Shown here piece after piece: positions 34,306 through 43,126 of a stretch of DNA of 64,000 bases; position 1 is the stretch's first letter, and every line of letters begins with the position of its first letter. The notes under the pieces were generated by a model. The model had not been told where the DNA came from. It searched no databases and worked only from the letters and a program-made list of their open reading frames with translations. The DNA comes from Makana argininalis_B (GTDB lineage: Bacteria; Pseudomonadota; Gammaproteobacteria; Enterobacterales; Enterobacteriaceae). The position numbers and the translations under genes are program-made. Location of the stretch: NCBI GenBank assembly GCA_044442785.1, contig JBISJT010000001.1, forward strand, positions 186,001 through 250,000, given 5' to 3'.

Positions 34306-34866
34306 ATGTACAAAGTTAAAATTATTATCTCAAGTGGATATTTAAAAAATAAAAAAATAATTTTTAATTTAAAATCTAGTTTAAGACCTACAAAAAATAT
34401 TGTTAAAAAAACATTATTTAATTGGATATCTGATATAATAATAGGCTCAAGATGTTTAGATTGTTTTTCAGGAAGTGGATCATTAGGATTTGAATCTATT
34501 TCTAGAAGATCTAATAGTGTTACATTTTTAGAAAAAAATAAAAATACAGCTATTGAATTAAAATATAATTTAAGAAGACTTAAAATAAATAATGCAATTG
34601 TAATTAATACGGATACCATTAAATGGTTAAAAAAAAATAAAAATATATATAATATTATATATATAGATCCACCTTATAAAAAAGATATGATTTTTAAAAC
34701 AATTTATTTATTAATAAAAAATTTTTGTATTAATTATAATTCATTTATATATATAGAATCAGAAAAAGAAAATTTATATTCTATTATTCCTAATAATTGG
34801 TTTATTTATAGAAGAAAGATTACAGGAAATACAATATATTTATTATATAAATGCAATTTATTTTAA
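34306..34866 (+). CDS. rsmD: 16S rRNA (guanine(966)-N2)-methyltransferase RsmD
   Basis: RsmD methylates G966 of 16S rRNA in the assembled 30S. The SAM-binding motif RCLDCFSGSGSLGFESISR and the catalytic IDPPYKK (N6/N2-methyltransferase DPPY motif) are present. The N-terminal SLRPTKNIVKKTLFNWI is typical of the family. The 186-residue length is slightly under E. coli (198). It is divergent from rpoH as in E. coli once ftsYEX are removed. No strong ribosome binding site is seen. Confidence 0.94.
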   Translation: MYKVKIIISSGYLKNKKIIFNLKSSLRPTKNIVKKTLFNWISDIIIGSRCLDCFSGSGSLGFESISRRSNSVTFLEKNKNTAIELKYNLRRLKINNAIVINTDTIKWLKKNKNIYNIIYIDPPYKKDMIFKTIYLLIKNFCINYNSFIYIESEKENLYSIIPNNWFIYRRKITGNTIYLLYKCNLF

Positions 34867-34946
34867 ATAAATAAAATTAAATTTAAAATATTTGTTAAAT
34901 TAATAATATTTATAAAAATTAAAATACAAATTTTATATATAAAAAA

Positions 34947-35891
34947 ATGAATAAAAAATATTTTCATAAAAGTGTTTTATTAAAAGAATCAATTAAAAGT
35001 TTAAAAATTAAACCCAATGGTATTTATATAGATTGTACATTTGGCAATGGTGGTCATTCTAAATTGATTTTAAAACATTTAAATATATATGGTAATCTTA
35101 TATCTATAGATAGAGATCCAAATGCAATTAAAAAAGCTTTATTACTAAAAGATAAAAGATTTAAAATAATCCATGGGAATTTTTCTCAAATATATTATTT
35201 TTTTTATAAATTAGATTTAATAGGTAAAATAAATGGAATAATATATGATTTAGGAATATCATCTTTACAATTAGATAATCCTAAACGTGGTTTTTCTTTT
35301 ATTAATAAAGGTCCTTTAGATATGAGAATGAATAACACTTGTGGTCAATCAGCATATACATGGTTATTAAATACTAATATAAAAGATATTGAATATGTTA
35401 TTAAAACATATGGAGAAGAAAGATTTTATAAAAAAATAGCAAAATCTATTAATATTTTTAAAAAAAAGAAACCTTTAAAAAATACAATAGAATTATCAAA
35501 AATAATTTCTAAATCTATTTTTTTTAAAAATAGATTTAGAAATCCAGCAACCAGAACTTTTCAAGCTATAAGAATTTATATTAATAATGAAATAGAAGAA
35601 ATATCACAATCTCTGAAAAATATAATCAAAATTCTACACCCAGGTGGTAGATTATCTTTAATAAGTTTTCATTCTATTGAACATAGATTAATTAAAAAAT
35701 TTATTAATAAATTTTCAAAAAAAAATCAAAATAAAGATTTTTTAAATAAAAATATAAATAAAAAAAAAATAAAATTTTTGAATGAAATAAAATTAAAAAA
35801 AATTTTAAAAATAAAACCAACTAAAGTAGAAATCAAAAATAATCCAAGATCAAGAAGTGCAATGTTAAGAGTGGTTGAAAAATTAAATTAA
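34947..35891 (+). CDS. rsmH: 16S rRNA (cytosine(1402)-N4)-methyltransferase RsmH
   Basis: RsmH (MraW) methylates C1402 at the P-site. It begins with FHKSVLLKESIKSLKIKPNG and has the SAM motif DCTFGNGGHS, YDLGISSLQLDNPKRGFSF, and NPATRTFQAIRIYINNE. The C-terminal PRSRSAMLRVVEKL is conserved. Length is 314 (E. coli 313). In E. coli it is the second gene of the dcw cluster; here none of ftsL, ftsI, mur genes, ftsW, ftsQAZ or lpxC follows. The next gene is the DUF721-like one and then secA. Confidence 0.96.
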   Translation: MNKKYFHKSVLLKESIKSLKIKPNGIYIDCTFGNGGHSKLILKHLNIYGNLISIDRDPNAIKKALLLKDKRFKIIHGNFSQIYYFFYKLDLIGKINGIIYDLGISSLQLDNPKRGFSFINKGPLDMRMNNTCGQSAYTWLLNTNIKDIEYVIKTYGEERFYKKIAKSINIFKKKKPLKNTIELSKIISKSIFFKNRFRNPATRTFQAIRIYINNEIEEISQSLKNIIKILHPGGRLSLISFHSIEHRLIKKFINKFSKKNQNKDFLNKNINKKKIKFLNEIKLKKILKIKPTKVEIKNNPRSRSAMLRVVEKLN

Positions 35892-35930
35892 TTAAAAAAT
35901 TTTTAAAAATAAATAATTAATTTTATAAAA

Positions 35931-36275
35931 CTATATTATTTTTTTAAATTTATTTTTAATATAATCATAATTTACTTTTATTTTAATATAAAAAATATTT
36001 TTTGATATATTATATTTAATAGTATTTAATAATTTATGTTGTTTTTTTAAAATATTAATTTTACAACTATAATTTATAGTTTCTATAAAAATAATTCCTT
36101 TATTTAAATTTATTATTTTAAATAAATTATTAGTAAAAATATGTAAAATTTTTATAAAAATAAAATTAATTTTTAAAATAATAAAATATTTTTTTATAAA
36201 TTTATCTAAATAAATTATTTTTTTGTTTTTAATATAATATAAATAATTATTAATTAAAATAGGTTTATTTTTCAT
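35931..36275 (-). CDS. DUF721 / DciA-like protein, candidate DnaB helicase loader
   Basis: This is a 114-residue basic protein with no obvious homologue in E. coli. Residues about 52-103 (KIINLNKGIIFIETINYSCK onward to YIKIKVNYDYI) fit the DUF721/DciA C-terminal pattern: a strand with a Gly turn, a hydrophobic strand, an aromatic-anchored helix, then a final I-x-I-x-V strand. The position is telling: in Pseudomonas and many gammaproteobacteria, as I recall, dciA lies between lpxC and secA and is divergent from secA. DciA loads replicative helicase DnaB where DnaC is absent. AAGAGG lies before a short upstream ATG (36289), one base out of frame with this ORF, so the exact start is uncertain. 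An alternative is a chance ORF in A/T-rich DNA. Confidence 0.5.
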   Translation of the reverse strand: MKNKPILINNYLYYIKNKKIIYLDKFIKKYFIILKINFIFIKILHIFTNNLFKIINLNKGIIFIETINYSCKINILKKQHKLLNTIKYNISKNIFYIKIKVNYDYIKNKFKKII

Positions 36276-36386
36276 ATTTTTGTTTTCATTACCTCTTGAA
36301 ACAAATTTTTATACAATAATTTGTTTATTTTTTTTAAAAATTACTATTAAATATAAATTAAACTTTATAAAGAGATTTTAAGTATT

Positions 36387-38864
36387 ATGTTAAAAAAAAT
36401 AATTAACAAAATTTTTAGAAATAATAATAATAGATTTATCACAAATATTAAAAAAATAGTTTTGTCAATTAATGAATTAGAAAAAAAAATTCAAATTTTA
36501 GATAATTATAATCTTTCAAATAAAACAAAAGAATTTAAAAAAAGAATTAAAAATGGTGAAAGTTTACATAAAATATTACCTGAAGCGTTTGCAGTGGTTA
36601 GAGAATCTAGTAAAAGATTATTAAATATGCGTCATTTTGATGTTCAATTAATAGGAGGCATAGTCCTTAATAATAATTGTATAGCAGAAATGTATACCGG
36701 TGAAGGAAAAACTTTAACTGCAACTTTACCAGCTTATCTGAATGCATTACAAGGAAAAGGTTTTCATATAGTAACAGTAAATGATTATTTAGCAAATCGT
36801 GATGCAAAAAAAAATGAAAAACTATTTAATTTTTTAAATTTAACAGTAAAAAGTAATTTACATGGAATGACATTAAAAGAAAAACGTTTAGCTTATTCAG
36901 CTGATATTACATATGGAACTAATAATGAATATGGTTTTGATTATCTTAAAGATAATATGATTTTTAAAAAAAAAGACAGAGTTCAAAGAAAATTACATTT
37001 TGCATTATTAGATGAAGTTGATTCTATTTTAATAGATGAATCCAGAACACCAATTGTAATATCAAATGAAGAAGAAAATATATCAGATATATACATAATG
37101 ATCGATAGAATTGTTAAAAAAATTATTATAAAAAATAAAAAAAATATAAATTATAATAAACATTATTATTTTATTAATGAAAAATTAAAACAAGTTACTT
37201 TGAATGAAAAAGGATTAATTTTAATTGAAAATATTTTAATTAAAAAAAAAATAATAAAAAAAAAAGAATTTTTATATTCTAATTCAAATATTTATTTAAT
37301 TAACCACATTATATCTTCTTTAAAAGCTCATATTTTATTTAAAAAAAATATAGATTATATAATTCAAGAAGGTAAAATTTTAATAATTAATGAAAATACT
37401 GGAAGAATTATGTATAACCAAAGATGGTCTAATGGTTTACATCAAGCTATAGAAGCAAAGGAAAATATTAATATTCAAAAAGAAAATAAAAATTTATCTT
37501 CTATTACCTTTCAAAATTATTTTCGTTTATATAAAAAATTATCAGGAATGACTGGAACAGCTAAAACAGAATCATTAGAATTTAAAAATATTTATAAATT
37601 AAATACTTTTGTTATTCCAACTAATAAGCCAATAATTCGAAAAGATTTTTTAGATTTATTTTTTATAACAGAAAAAAAAAAAATAAAAGCAATTATTAAT
37701 GATATAATATCTTGTAATAAAAGACAACAACCAGTTTTAGTAGGAACAATATCTATTGAAAAATCAGAATTAATTTCATATGAACTTAACAAAGTTGGTA
37801 TAAAACACACCATATTAAATGCTAAATGTGATTCAGAAGAAGCAAAAATAATATCTAAAGCTGGAATACCAGGATCTGTAACAATAGCTACCAATATGGC
37901 TGGAAGAGGTACTGATATTGTATTAGGTGGATTAAATAAAATAAAATCAATTTTAATTAAAAAAAATATTTTAATGAATAAAAAATGGAAATTTAGAAAT
38001 AAATTAGTTTTAAAATCTGGTGGTTTGCATGTAATAGGAACAGAACATCATGAATCTCGTCGCATAGATAATCAATTAAGAGGAAGATCTGGTAGACAAG
38101 GAGATTGTGGATCATCACGTTTTTATTTATCTATGGAAGATAATTTAATAAGAATTTTTGCTTATAAAAATATTTATAAATTTATTAATAAATTAAATAT
38201 AAAATTAGAAAAATTTACAGAACATCCTTTTATTAATAAATTTATTAAAAAAACACAAATTAAAATAGAAAATAGAAATTTTAATATAAGAAAAAATCTT
38301 ATGGATTATGATGATATAATTAATTATCAAAGATTATTAATATATAATCTAAGAAAAGAATTTCTTGAATCCGAAAATATAAATGAAGTAATTAAAAATA
38401 TTAGAATTGATGTAATTAATAAATTAGTTAGTAAATATTTAATTAATATTAAATATCAAAACATATTTAATATTAATAAATGTTTAAATTGTTTAAAAAA
38501 AGATTTTAATATTAAAATAAATTTAAATAAATTTAAAAAAAATAATATATATAATTTAGAAAAAAAAAAATTTAAAAAAAAAATAATTTACAAATCAATA
38601 AATAATTATAATAAAATAAAAACAATAATCGGAAATAAAAAAATAAATATTTTTGAAAAAAATATAATGTTAAATTCAATTGATGAATTTTGGAAAGAAT
38701 ATTTATATTCCATTGAACATTTAAAAAAAGGTATAAATTTACGTATATTTGCTCAAAAAAACCCTAAACAAGAATATAAAAAAGAATCTTTTATATTGTT
38801 TAAATATATGATAGAATCATTAAAATATGAAGTTATAAGTATATTAAGTAATATTAGTTCTTAA
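36387..38864 (+). CDS. secA: preprotein translocase ATPase SecA, lacking the C-terminal zinc domain
   Basis: SecA is the motor that pushes preproteins through SecYEG. It has Walker A GEGKT (residues 105-109), DEAD-like LLDEVDSILIDE, the cross-linking domain, NMAGRGTDIVLGG, and QLRGRSGRQGDCGSSRF. The helical scaffold and wing domains follow to the end. At 825 residues it ends at the scaffold end; the linker and CxCxSGxxYxxCHG zinc domain of E. coli SecA (901 residues), which bind SecB and lipid, are missing. SecB-dependent targeting is therefore unlikely. No secM-like gene lies upstream. Confidence 0.97.
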   Translation: MLKKIINKIFRNNNNRFITNIKKIVLSINELEKKIQILDNYNLSNKTKEFKKRIKNGESLHKILPEAFAVVRESSKRLLNMRHFDVQLIGGIVLNNNCIAEMYTGEGKTLTATLPAYLNALQGKGFHIVTVNDYLANRDAKKNEKLFNFLNLTVKSNLHGMTLKEKRLAYSADITYGTNNEYGFDYLKDNMIFKKKDRVQRKLHFALLDEVDSILIDESRTPIVISNEEENISDIYIMIDRIVKKIIIKNKKNINYNKHYYFINEKLKQVTLNEKGLILIENILIKKKIIKKKEFLYSNSNIYLINHIISSLKAHILFKKNIDYIIQEGKILIINENTGRIMYNQRWSNGLHQAIEAKENINIQKENKNLSSITFQNYFRLYKKLSGMTGTAKTESLEFKNIYKLNTFVIPTNKPIIRKDFLDLFFITEKKKIKAIINDIISCNKRQQPVLVGTISIEKSELISYELNKVGIKHTILNAKCDSEEAKIISKAGIPGSVTIATNMAGRGTDIVLGGLNKIKSILIKKNILMNKKWKFRNKLVLKSGGLHVIGTEHHESRRIDNQLRGRSGRQGDCGSSRFYLSMEDNLIRIFAYKNIYKFINKLNIKLEKFTEHPFINKFIKKTQIKIENRNFNIRKNLMDYDDIINYQRLLIYNLRKEFLESENINEVIKNIRIDVINKLVSKYLINIKYQNIFNINKCLNCLKKDFNIKINLNKFKKNNIYNLEKKKFKKKIIYKSINNYNKIKTIIGNKKINIFEKNIMLNSIDEFWKEYLYSIEHLKKGINLRIFAQKNPKQEYKKESFILFKYMIESLKYEVISILSNISS

Positions 38865-39246
38865 TATAAATTAATTATTTTAAAAAAATTAAATAATAGA
38901 TCATTTTTATAAAAACAATATATTAATACATAATTATTTTTTATTTTTAAAATATATAAAAATATATAAAAAATTATTATTTTATAAAATTTAATATTAT
39001 TATTAAATTAATTATATATTAATATATAATTTATTTTTTTTTACTTCACAGATTTTTAAAAATATTACTATATCAATACAATATAGTATTTTAGAAAATT
39101 AAATTTATTTAATCAAATAATATATATTAAATTATTAATAATTTATTTATTTTTATTTATTATAAAAAATTATTAATAAAATAATTTATATTATTTTAAT
39201 TGAATGATTTAAAAAAATTAAATTTATATATTGAGATTAAAATAAA
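38865..39246. other. 382-base spacer without a recognisable gene
   Basis: I find no convincing coding remnant here on either strand, and no argC fragment although argC precedes argB in E. coli. It contains one 8-bp hairpin (TACTATAT / ATATAGTA, 39066-39088, 7-base loop), about 200 bases after secA, and A/T runs. The argB promoter is presumably within the last 100 bases, but I cannot pick a convincing one, and no clear ARG-box pair for ArgR is visible. Confidence 0.6.
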
Positions 39247-40023
39247 ATGAATCCATTAATCATTAAAGTAGGTGGAATTCTTCTAGATAGCAAAGAAGCT
39301 TTATATAATTTATTCAATTCAATTAGTAAAAATATATATAAAAATCAAAGATCTATAATATTAGTACATGGTGGAAGTTTTTTAATAGATAATTTAATGA
39401 AAAAACTTTCTATTCCAATAATAAAAATAAATGGATTAAGAATAACACCTAAAGATCAAATACCAATAATAACAGGAGTTATTTCAAATATAAATAAAAT
39501 TTTATTATCTTGGGCAAAAAAATTTAAAATTAATAAATCATTAGGTTTATGTGTTGGAGACGGTGATATATTAAATTTAAATTTTAAAAATAATAAACTT
39601 GGTAATGTTCGTAATATTTGTTCAAAACAATCAAATTTGTTAAATATATTAATTAAAAATAATTATTTACCAATAATAAATTCTATTGGAATAAATAATA
39701 AAGGAAATATAATTAATATTAATTCTGATGAAGTAGCTACTACAATAGCTTCATATTTAAAAGGTGATTTAATTTTTCTTACTGATGTTAGTTGTGTATT
39801 TGATGGAAAAGGGAATAGAATTAATGAAATTACAAATAAAAAATATAAAAAATTAATATCTAAAGGAATTATTACTAACGGTATGATAATCAAAGTTAAA
39901 TCTGCAATTAAAGCATCTAAAATTCTTAAAAAACCTGTTGAAATATGTAGTTGGTATAAATCTGATAAATTATTAAATATTTTTCAAGGAAAATCATATG
40001 GTACTCGTATTTTATTTAAATAA
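39247..40023 (+). CDS. argB: acetylglutamate kinase
   Basis: ArgB phosphorylates N-acetylglutamate in the second step of arginine synthesis. The protein has 258 residues and is collinear with E. coli ArgB: MNPLIIKVGGILLDS (K7), NGLRITPKDQIPIITG, LGLCVGDGD, NINSDEVATTIASYL, FLTDVSCVFDGKG and GIITNGMIIKVKSAI. One odd point is the substrate loop, HGGS (41-44) instead of the usual HGGG. argH follows at 77 bases. argA, argC and argG are not next to it, so the pathway is not complete at this locus. Confidence 0.95.
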   Translation: MNPLIIKVGGILLDSKEALYNLFNSISKNIYKNQRSIILVHGGSFLIDNLMKKLSIPIIKINGLRITPKDQIPIITGVISNINKILLSWAKKFKINKSLGLCVGDGDILNLNFKNNKLGNVRNICSKQSNLLNILIKNNYLPIINSIGINNKGNIININSDEVATTIASYLKGDLIFLTDVSCVFDGKGNRINEITNKKYKKLISKGIITNGMIIKVKSAIKASKILKKPVEICSWYKSDKLLNIFQGKSYGTRILFK

Positions 40024-40100
40024 AAAACTTATTCATTATAAATATTTAATATTTAAAAATATTAACATTTAATTTAATTTATTAAAATAGGTAAATTAAT

Positions 40101-41471
40101 ATGTCATTATGGGGAGGTCGTTTTAATCAAAGCTCAGATAAATTATTTAAAGTATTTAATAATTCATTAAAATTTGATTATAAATTAATTAAACATGATA
40201 TTATATGTTCTATTGCTTGGTCTAAAGCTTTATTAAATGCAAATGTAATAAATAAAGAAGAATATTTAAAATTAAAAAATACATTAAATAAAATTTATTC
40301 AGAATTTAAAAAAAATCCTAAAAAAATATTTTTAAGTAATGAAGAAGATATTCATAGCTGGGTAGAAAAAAAATTAATAGAAAAAATAGGAAATATAGGT
40401 AAAAAATTACATACAGGAAGAAGTAGAAATGATCAAATAACTACAGATATGAAACTATGGTGTAAAGAAAGAACATATTTTATTATTGAAATAATTAAAA
40501 AATTAAGAAAAACTTTAATAAAAAAAGCTGAAAATAATATTAAATCTTTTATGCCATCATATACTCATTTACAAATAGCTCAACCTACTACTTTTGCTCA
40601 TTGGTGTTTAGCTTATAATGAAATGTTATATAGAGATGAAAATCGTTTAGAAGATTCAATTAAAAGACTAAATTATAGTCCTTTAGGAAGTGCAGCTCTT
40701 ACTGGAACTTCATATCCAATTAACAGAAATAAATTAGCTAAACGAATGGGGTTTGAATCAGCAACAAGAAATAGTATTGATAGTGTCTCTGATAGGGATT
40801 ATATTTTAGAATTGCTTTTTAATTCTTCCATTGGTATGATACATTTATCTAGATTTTCTGAAGATTTAATCTTCTTTAATACAGTAGAAGCTAATTTTAT
40901 TGAATTGTCTGATTTAGTAACATCAGGATCATCTCTTATGCCTCAAAAAAAAAATCCTGATGCATTAGAACTTATAAGAGGTAAATGTGGTAAAGTTAGT
41001 GGTTATTTAATAGGTATGATGATGACATTGAAAGGTTTACCTATGTCTTATAATAAGGATATGCAAGAAGATAAAGAATATATTTTTAATTCTTTAGAAA
41101 CTTGGATTGAATGTTTAAATATGTCAAATTTAATTTTGAAAGGATTAAAAATAAAAATAAAAAATTGTACAAAAGCTGCTAAAAAAGGATATTCAAATGC
41201 TACAGAATTAGCAGATTATTTAGTTTCAAAAGGAATTTCATTTAGAAAATCACATAAAATTGTTGGTCAAATAGTATTAGAGGCAATAAATAAAAAAATT
41301 CCATTAGAATGTTTATCTATACATACATTTAAAAAATTTAGTTCTATCATAGAAAATGATGTTTATTCAATACTTACAATTGAATCTTGTTTATCTAAAA
41401 GAGACGTTAAAGGTGGTTCTTCAATAAATCAAATTATTAAATCTATAAAAAAAGCTAAAAAAAAATTATAA
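40101..41471 (+). CDS. argH: argininosuccinate lyase
   Basis: ArgH splits argininosuccinate into arginine and fumarate, the last step of arginine synthesis. It starts MSLWGGRFNQSSDKLFKVFN and has the substrate motif LHTGRSRNDQI, the catalytic-His segment THLQIAQPTTFAHWCL, and the superfamily signature SGSSLMPQKKNPDALELIRG. The 456 residues match E. coli (457). The argB-argH adjacency mirrors the E. coli argCBH order; in Buchnera argG lies between them, as I recall. The gene looks fully functional. Confidence 0.97.
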   Translation: MSLWGGRFNQSSDKLFKVFNNSLKFDYKLIKHDIICSIAWSKALLNANVINKEEYLKLKNTLNKIYSEFKKNPKKIFLSNEEDIHSWVEKKLIEKIGNIGKKLHTGRSRNDQITTDMKLWCKERTYFIIEIIKKLRKTLIKKAENNIKSFMPSYTHLQIAQPTTFAHWCLAYNEMLYRDENRLEDSIKRLNYSPLGSAALTGTSYPINRNKLAKRMGFESATRNSIDSVSDRDYILELLFNSSIGMIHLSRFSEDLIFFNTVEANFIELSDLVTSGSSLMPQKKNPDALELIRGKCGKVSGYLIGMMMTLKGLPMSYNKDMQEDKEYIFNSLETWIECLNMSNLILKGLKIKIKNCTKAAKKGYSNATELADYLVSKGISFRKSHKIVGQIVLEAINKKIPLECLSIHTFKKFSSIIENDVYSILTIESCLSKRDVKGGSSINQIIKSIKKAKKKL

Positions 41472-41538
41472 TATTAAAAATATAAAACTAAATTTATAAA
41501 AATAAATTAAATAATATATATTTATAATATTAACTGTA

Positions 41539-41641
41539 TCATTCCTGATATTAAATGTTTATTTAAATAAATTAAATATTTTTTAATATTTAATATTAAT
41601 ATTATTATAAATAATGTAAATTTAAAAAATTTCAGGAATGA
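41539..41641. repeat. 10-bp inverted repeat TCATTCCTGA flanking 83 A/T-rich bases
   Basis: TCATTCCTGA (41539-41548) and TCAGGAATGA (41632-41641) are perfect reverse complements and are the only G/C-containing words in the argH/rho convergent spacer. The interior has further A/T inverted repeats, such as TTAAATATT/AATATTTAA. It could be the base of a large structured terminator or 3' UTR shared by the two genes. The arms lie 68 bases after argH and 63 bases after rho. Confidence 0.65.
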
Positions 41642-41703
41642 AATTAAAAATATTAAATATAAATAAATTTAAATTTTATTAATTTAATAATAAATTAAAT
41701 ATC

Positions 41704-42963
41704 TTATTTTCCCTTCATCATATTAAAAAATTCGTAATTATTACTTGTCATAGATAATTTACTAATTAAAAATTCTATTGCTTCTATTTCCATCATTGGA
41801 TGAATAATTTTTCTTAGAATCCACATTTTTCTTAATTCTTCTTTTGTTGTTAATAATTCTTCTTTTCTAGTACCAGATCTATTATAATCAATAGCAGGAA
41901 AAACTCTTTTTTCAGCAATTTTACGTGAAAGATGTAATTCCATGTTTCCAGTACCCTTAAATTCTTCATAAATAATTTCATCCATTTTAGAACCAGTATC
42001 TATAAGAGCTGTTGCTATTATAGTTAAACTTCCACCTTCTTCCATATTACGAGCTGCTCCAAAAAATCTTTTAGGTCTATGAAGAGCATTTGAATCAATC
42101 CCCCCTGTTAATACTTTTCCTGAAGTTGGTACTATATTATTATAAGCTCTTGCCAATCTAGTTATAGAATCTAATAAAATGATTACATTTTTATTATGTT
42201 CTACTAATCTTTTTGCTTTTTCTATAACCATTTCAGAAACTTGAACATGTCTCGATGATGGTTCATCAAAAGTTGATGCTATTACTTCACCTTTAACTAA
42301 TCTTTTCATTTCTGTAACTTCTTCAGGTCTTTCATCTATTAACAAAACAATAAGAATACTATTTGGATGATTATAAGAAATACTTTGTGCTATTTTTTGT
42401 AATAAAATTGTTTTACCAGCTTTAGGTGGTGCTACTATTAAACCACGTTGACCTCTTCCTATTGGAGAAGCTAAATCTAATACTCTTGCTGTTAAATCTT
42501 CTTTAGAACCATTACCTCTTTCCATTTTTAATCTATCGTTTGCGTGAAGAGGTGTTAAATTTTCAAATAAAATTTTTTTATTTGAATTTTCAGGTTTATC
42601 ATAATTTACTTTATTAATTTTTAATAAAGCAAAATAACGTTCACCATCTTTAGGTGGTCTTATTTTACCATAAATTGTATCACCAGTTCTTAAATTAAAA
42701 CGTCTTATTTGACTTGGAGAAACATAAATATCATCTGGTCCAGCAAGATAAGAACTATCACTAGATCTTAAAAAACCAAAACCATCTTGAAGTATTTCTA
42801 ATACTCCATCACCAAATATATCTTCTCCACTTTTAGCATGTTTTTTTAAAATTGTAAATATTATATCTTGTTTATTCATTTTTGTTAAATTTTCTAAACC
42901 CATATTTTCACCTATTAAAACTCTTTCTAAAACAGGTGTATTCTTTAGTTCTGTTATATTCAT
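41704..42963 (-). CDS. rho: transcription termination factor Rho
   Basis: Rho is the hexameric RNA-DNA helicase that ends transcription at rut sites. It has the N-terminal cold-shock RNA-binding domain (GDGVLEILQDGFGFLRSSDSS region), Walker A VAPPKAGKT, Walker B ILIVLLIDERPEEVTEM, and the R-loop region SRHVQVSEMVIEKAKR. The 419-residue length equals E. coli. trxA lies directly upstream, as in E. coli. Rut sites are C-rich, so its targets in so A/T-rich a genome are an open question. Confidence 0.98.
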   Translation of the reverse strand: MNITELKNTPVLERVLIGENMGLENLTKMNKQDIIFTILKKHAKSGEDIFGDGVLEILQDGFGFLRSSDSSYLAGPDDIYVSPSQIRRFNLRTGDTIYGKIRPPKDGERYFALLKINKVNYDKPENSNKKILFENLTPLHANDRLKMERGNGSKEDLTARVLDLASPIGRGQRGLIVAPPKAGKTILLQKIAQSISYNHPNSILIVLLIDERPEEVTEMKRLVKGEVIASTFDEPSSRHVQVSEMVIEKAKRLVEHNKNVIILLDSITRLARAYNNIVPTSGKVLTGGIDSNALHRPKRFFGAARNMEEGGSLTIIATALIDTGSKMDEIIYEEFKGTGNMELHLSRKIAEKRVFPAIDYNRSGTRKEELLTTKEELRKMWILRKIIHPMMEIEAIEFLISKLSMTSNNYEFFNMMKGK

Positions 42964-43017
42964 AATTATTAATTCTTAAAATCTTTATTTATTTTTAAAC
43001 AAAATTTAAATTTTATA

Positions 43018-43110
43018 TTTAAATATCAATTTAAAAATTTATTAATTTAAAAAAATTGATATTTAAAAATAATAAAATTAAATATTTAAATATTTAATTT
43101 TATTATTTTT
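43018..43110 (-). terminator. two adjoining hairpins between trxA and rho
   Basis: The palindrome 43065-43110 is perfect (23-bp arms, no spacer) and starts 17 bases after the trxA stop on the minus strand. A second hairpin, 43018-43067 (15-bp stem with AAATATCAATTT/AAATTGATATTT and a 20-base loop), shares three bases with it, so the two compete. They probably terminate trxA or attenuate entry into rho. In E. coli, rho is attenuated in its leader, but that involves Rho itself. Confidence 0.6.
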
Positions 43111-43126
43111 TTAATTTTATATTTAA

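Noticed and set aside
34263..34619. 118-codon hydrophobic minus-strand ORF opposite rsmD
   Set aside because: Covers the conserved SAM-binding motif of RsmD on the other strand; composition is that of an antisense A/T shadow, not a genuine membrane protein.
36276..36386. SecM-like arrest leader upstream of secA
   Set aside because: No open frame with an arrest-like motif (FxxxxWIxxxxGIRAGP type) is visible in the 111 bases before secA; only a 9-bp hairpin AAACAAATT/AATTTGTTT is present.
39247..40023. ArgA (N-acetylglutamate synthase) as identity, since related kinase folds occur there
   Set aside because: Length 258 and end-to-end collinearity with ArgB, with no acetyltransferase domain, exclude ArgA.
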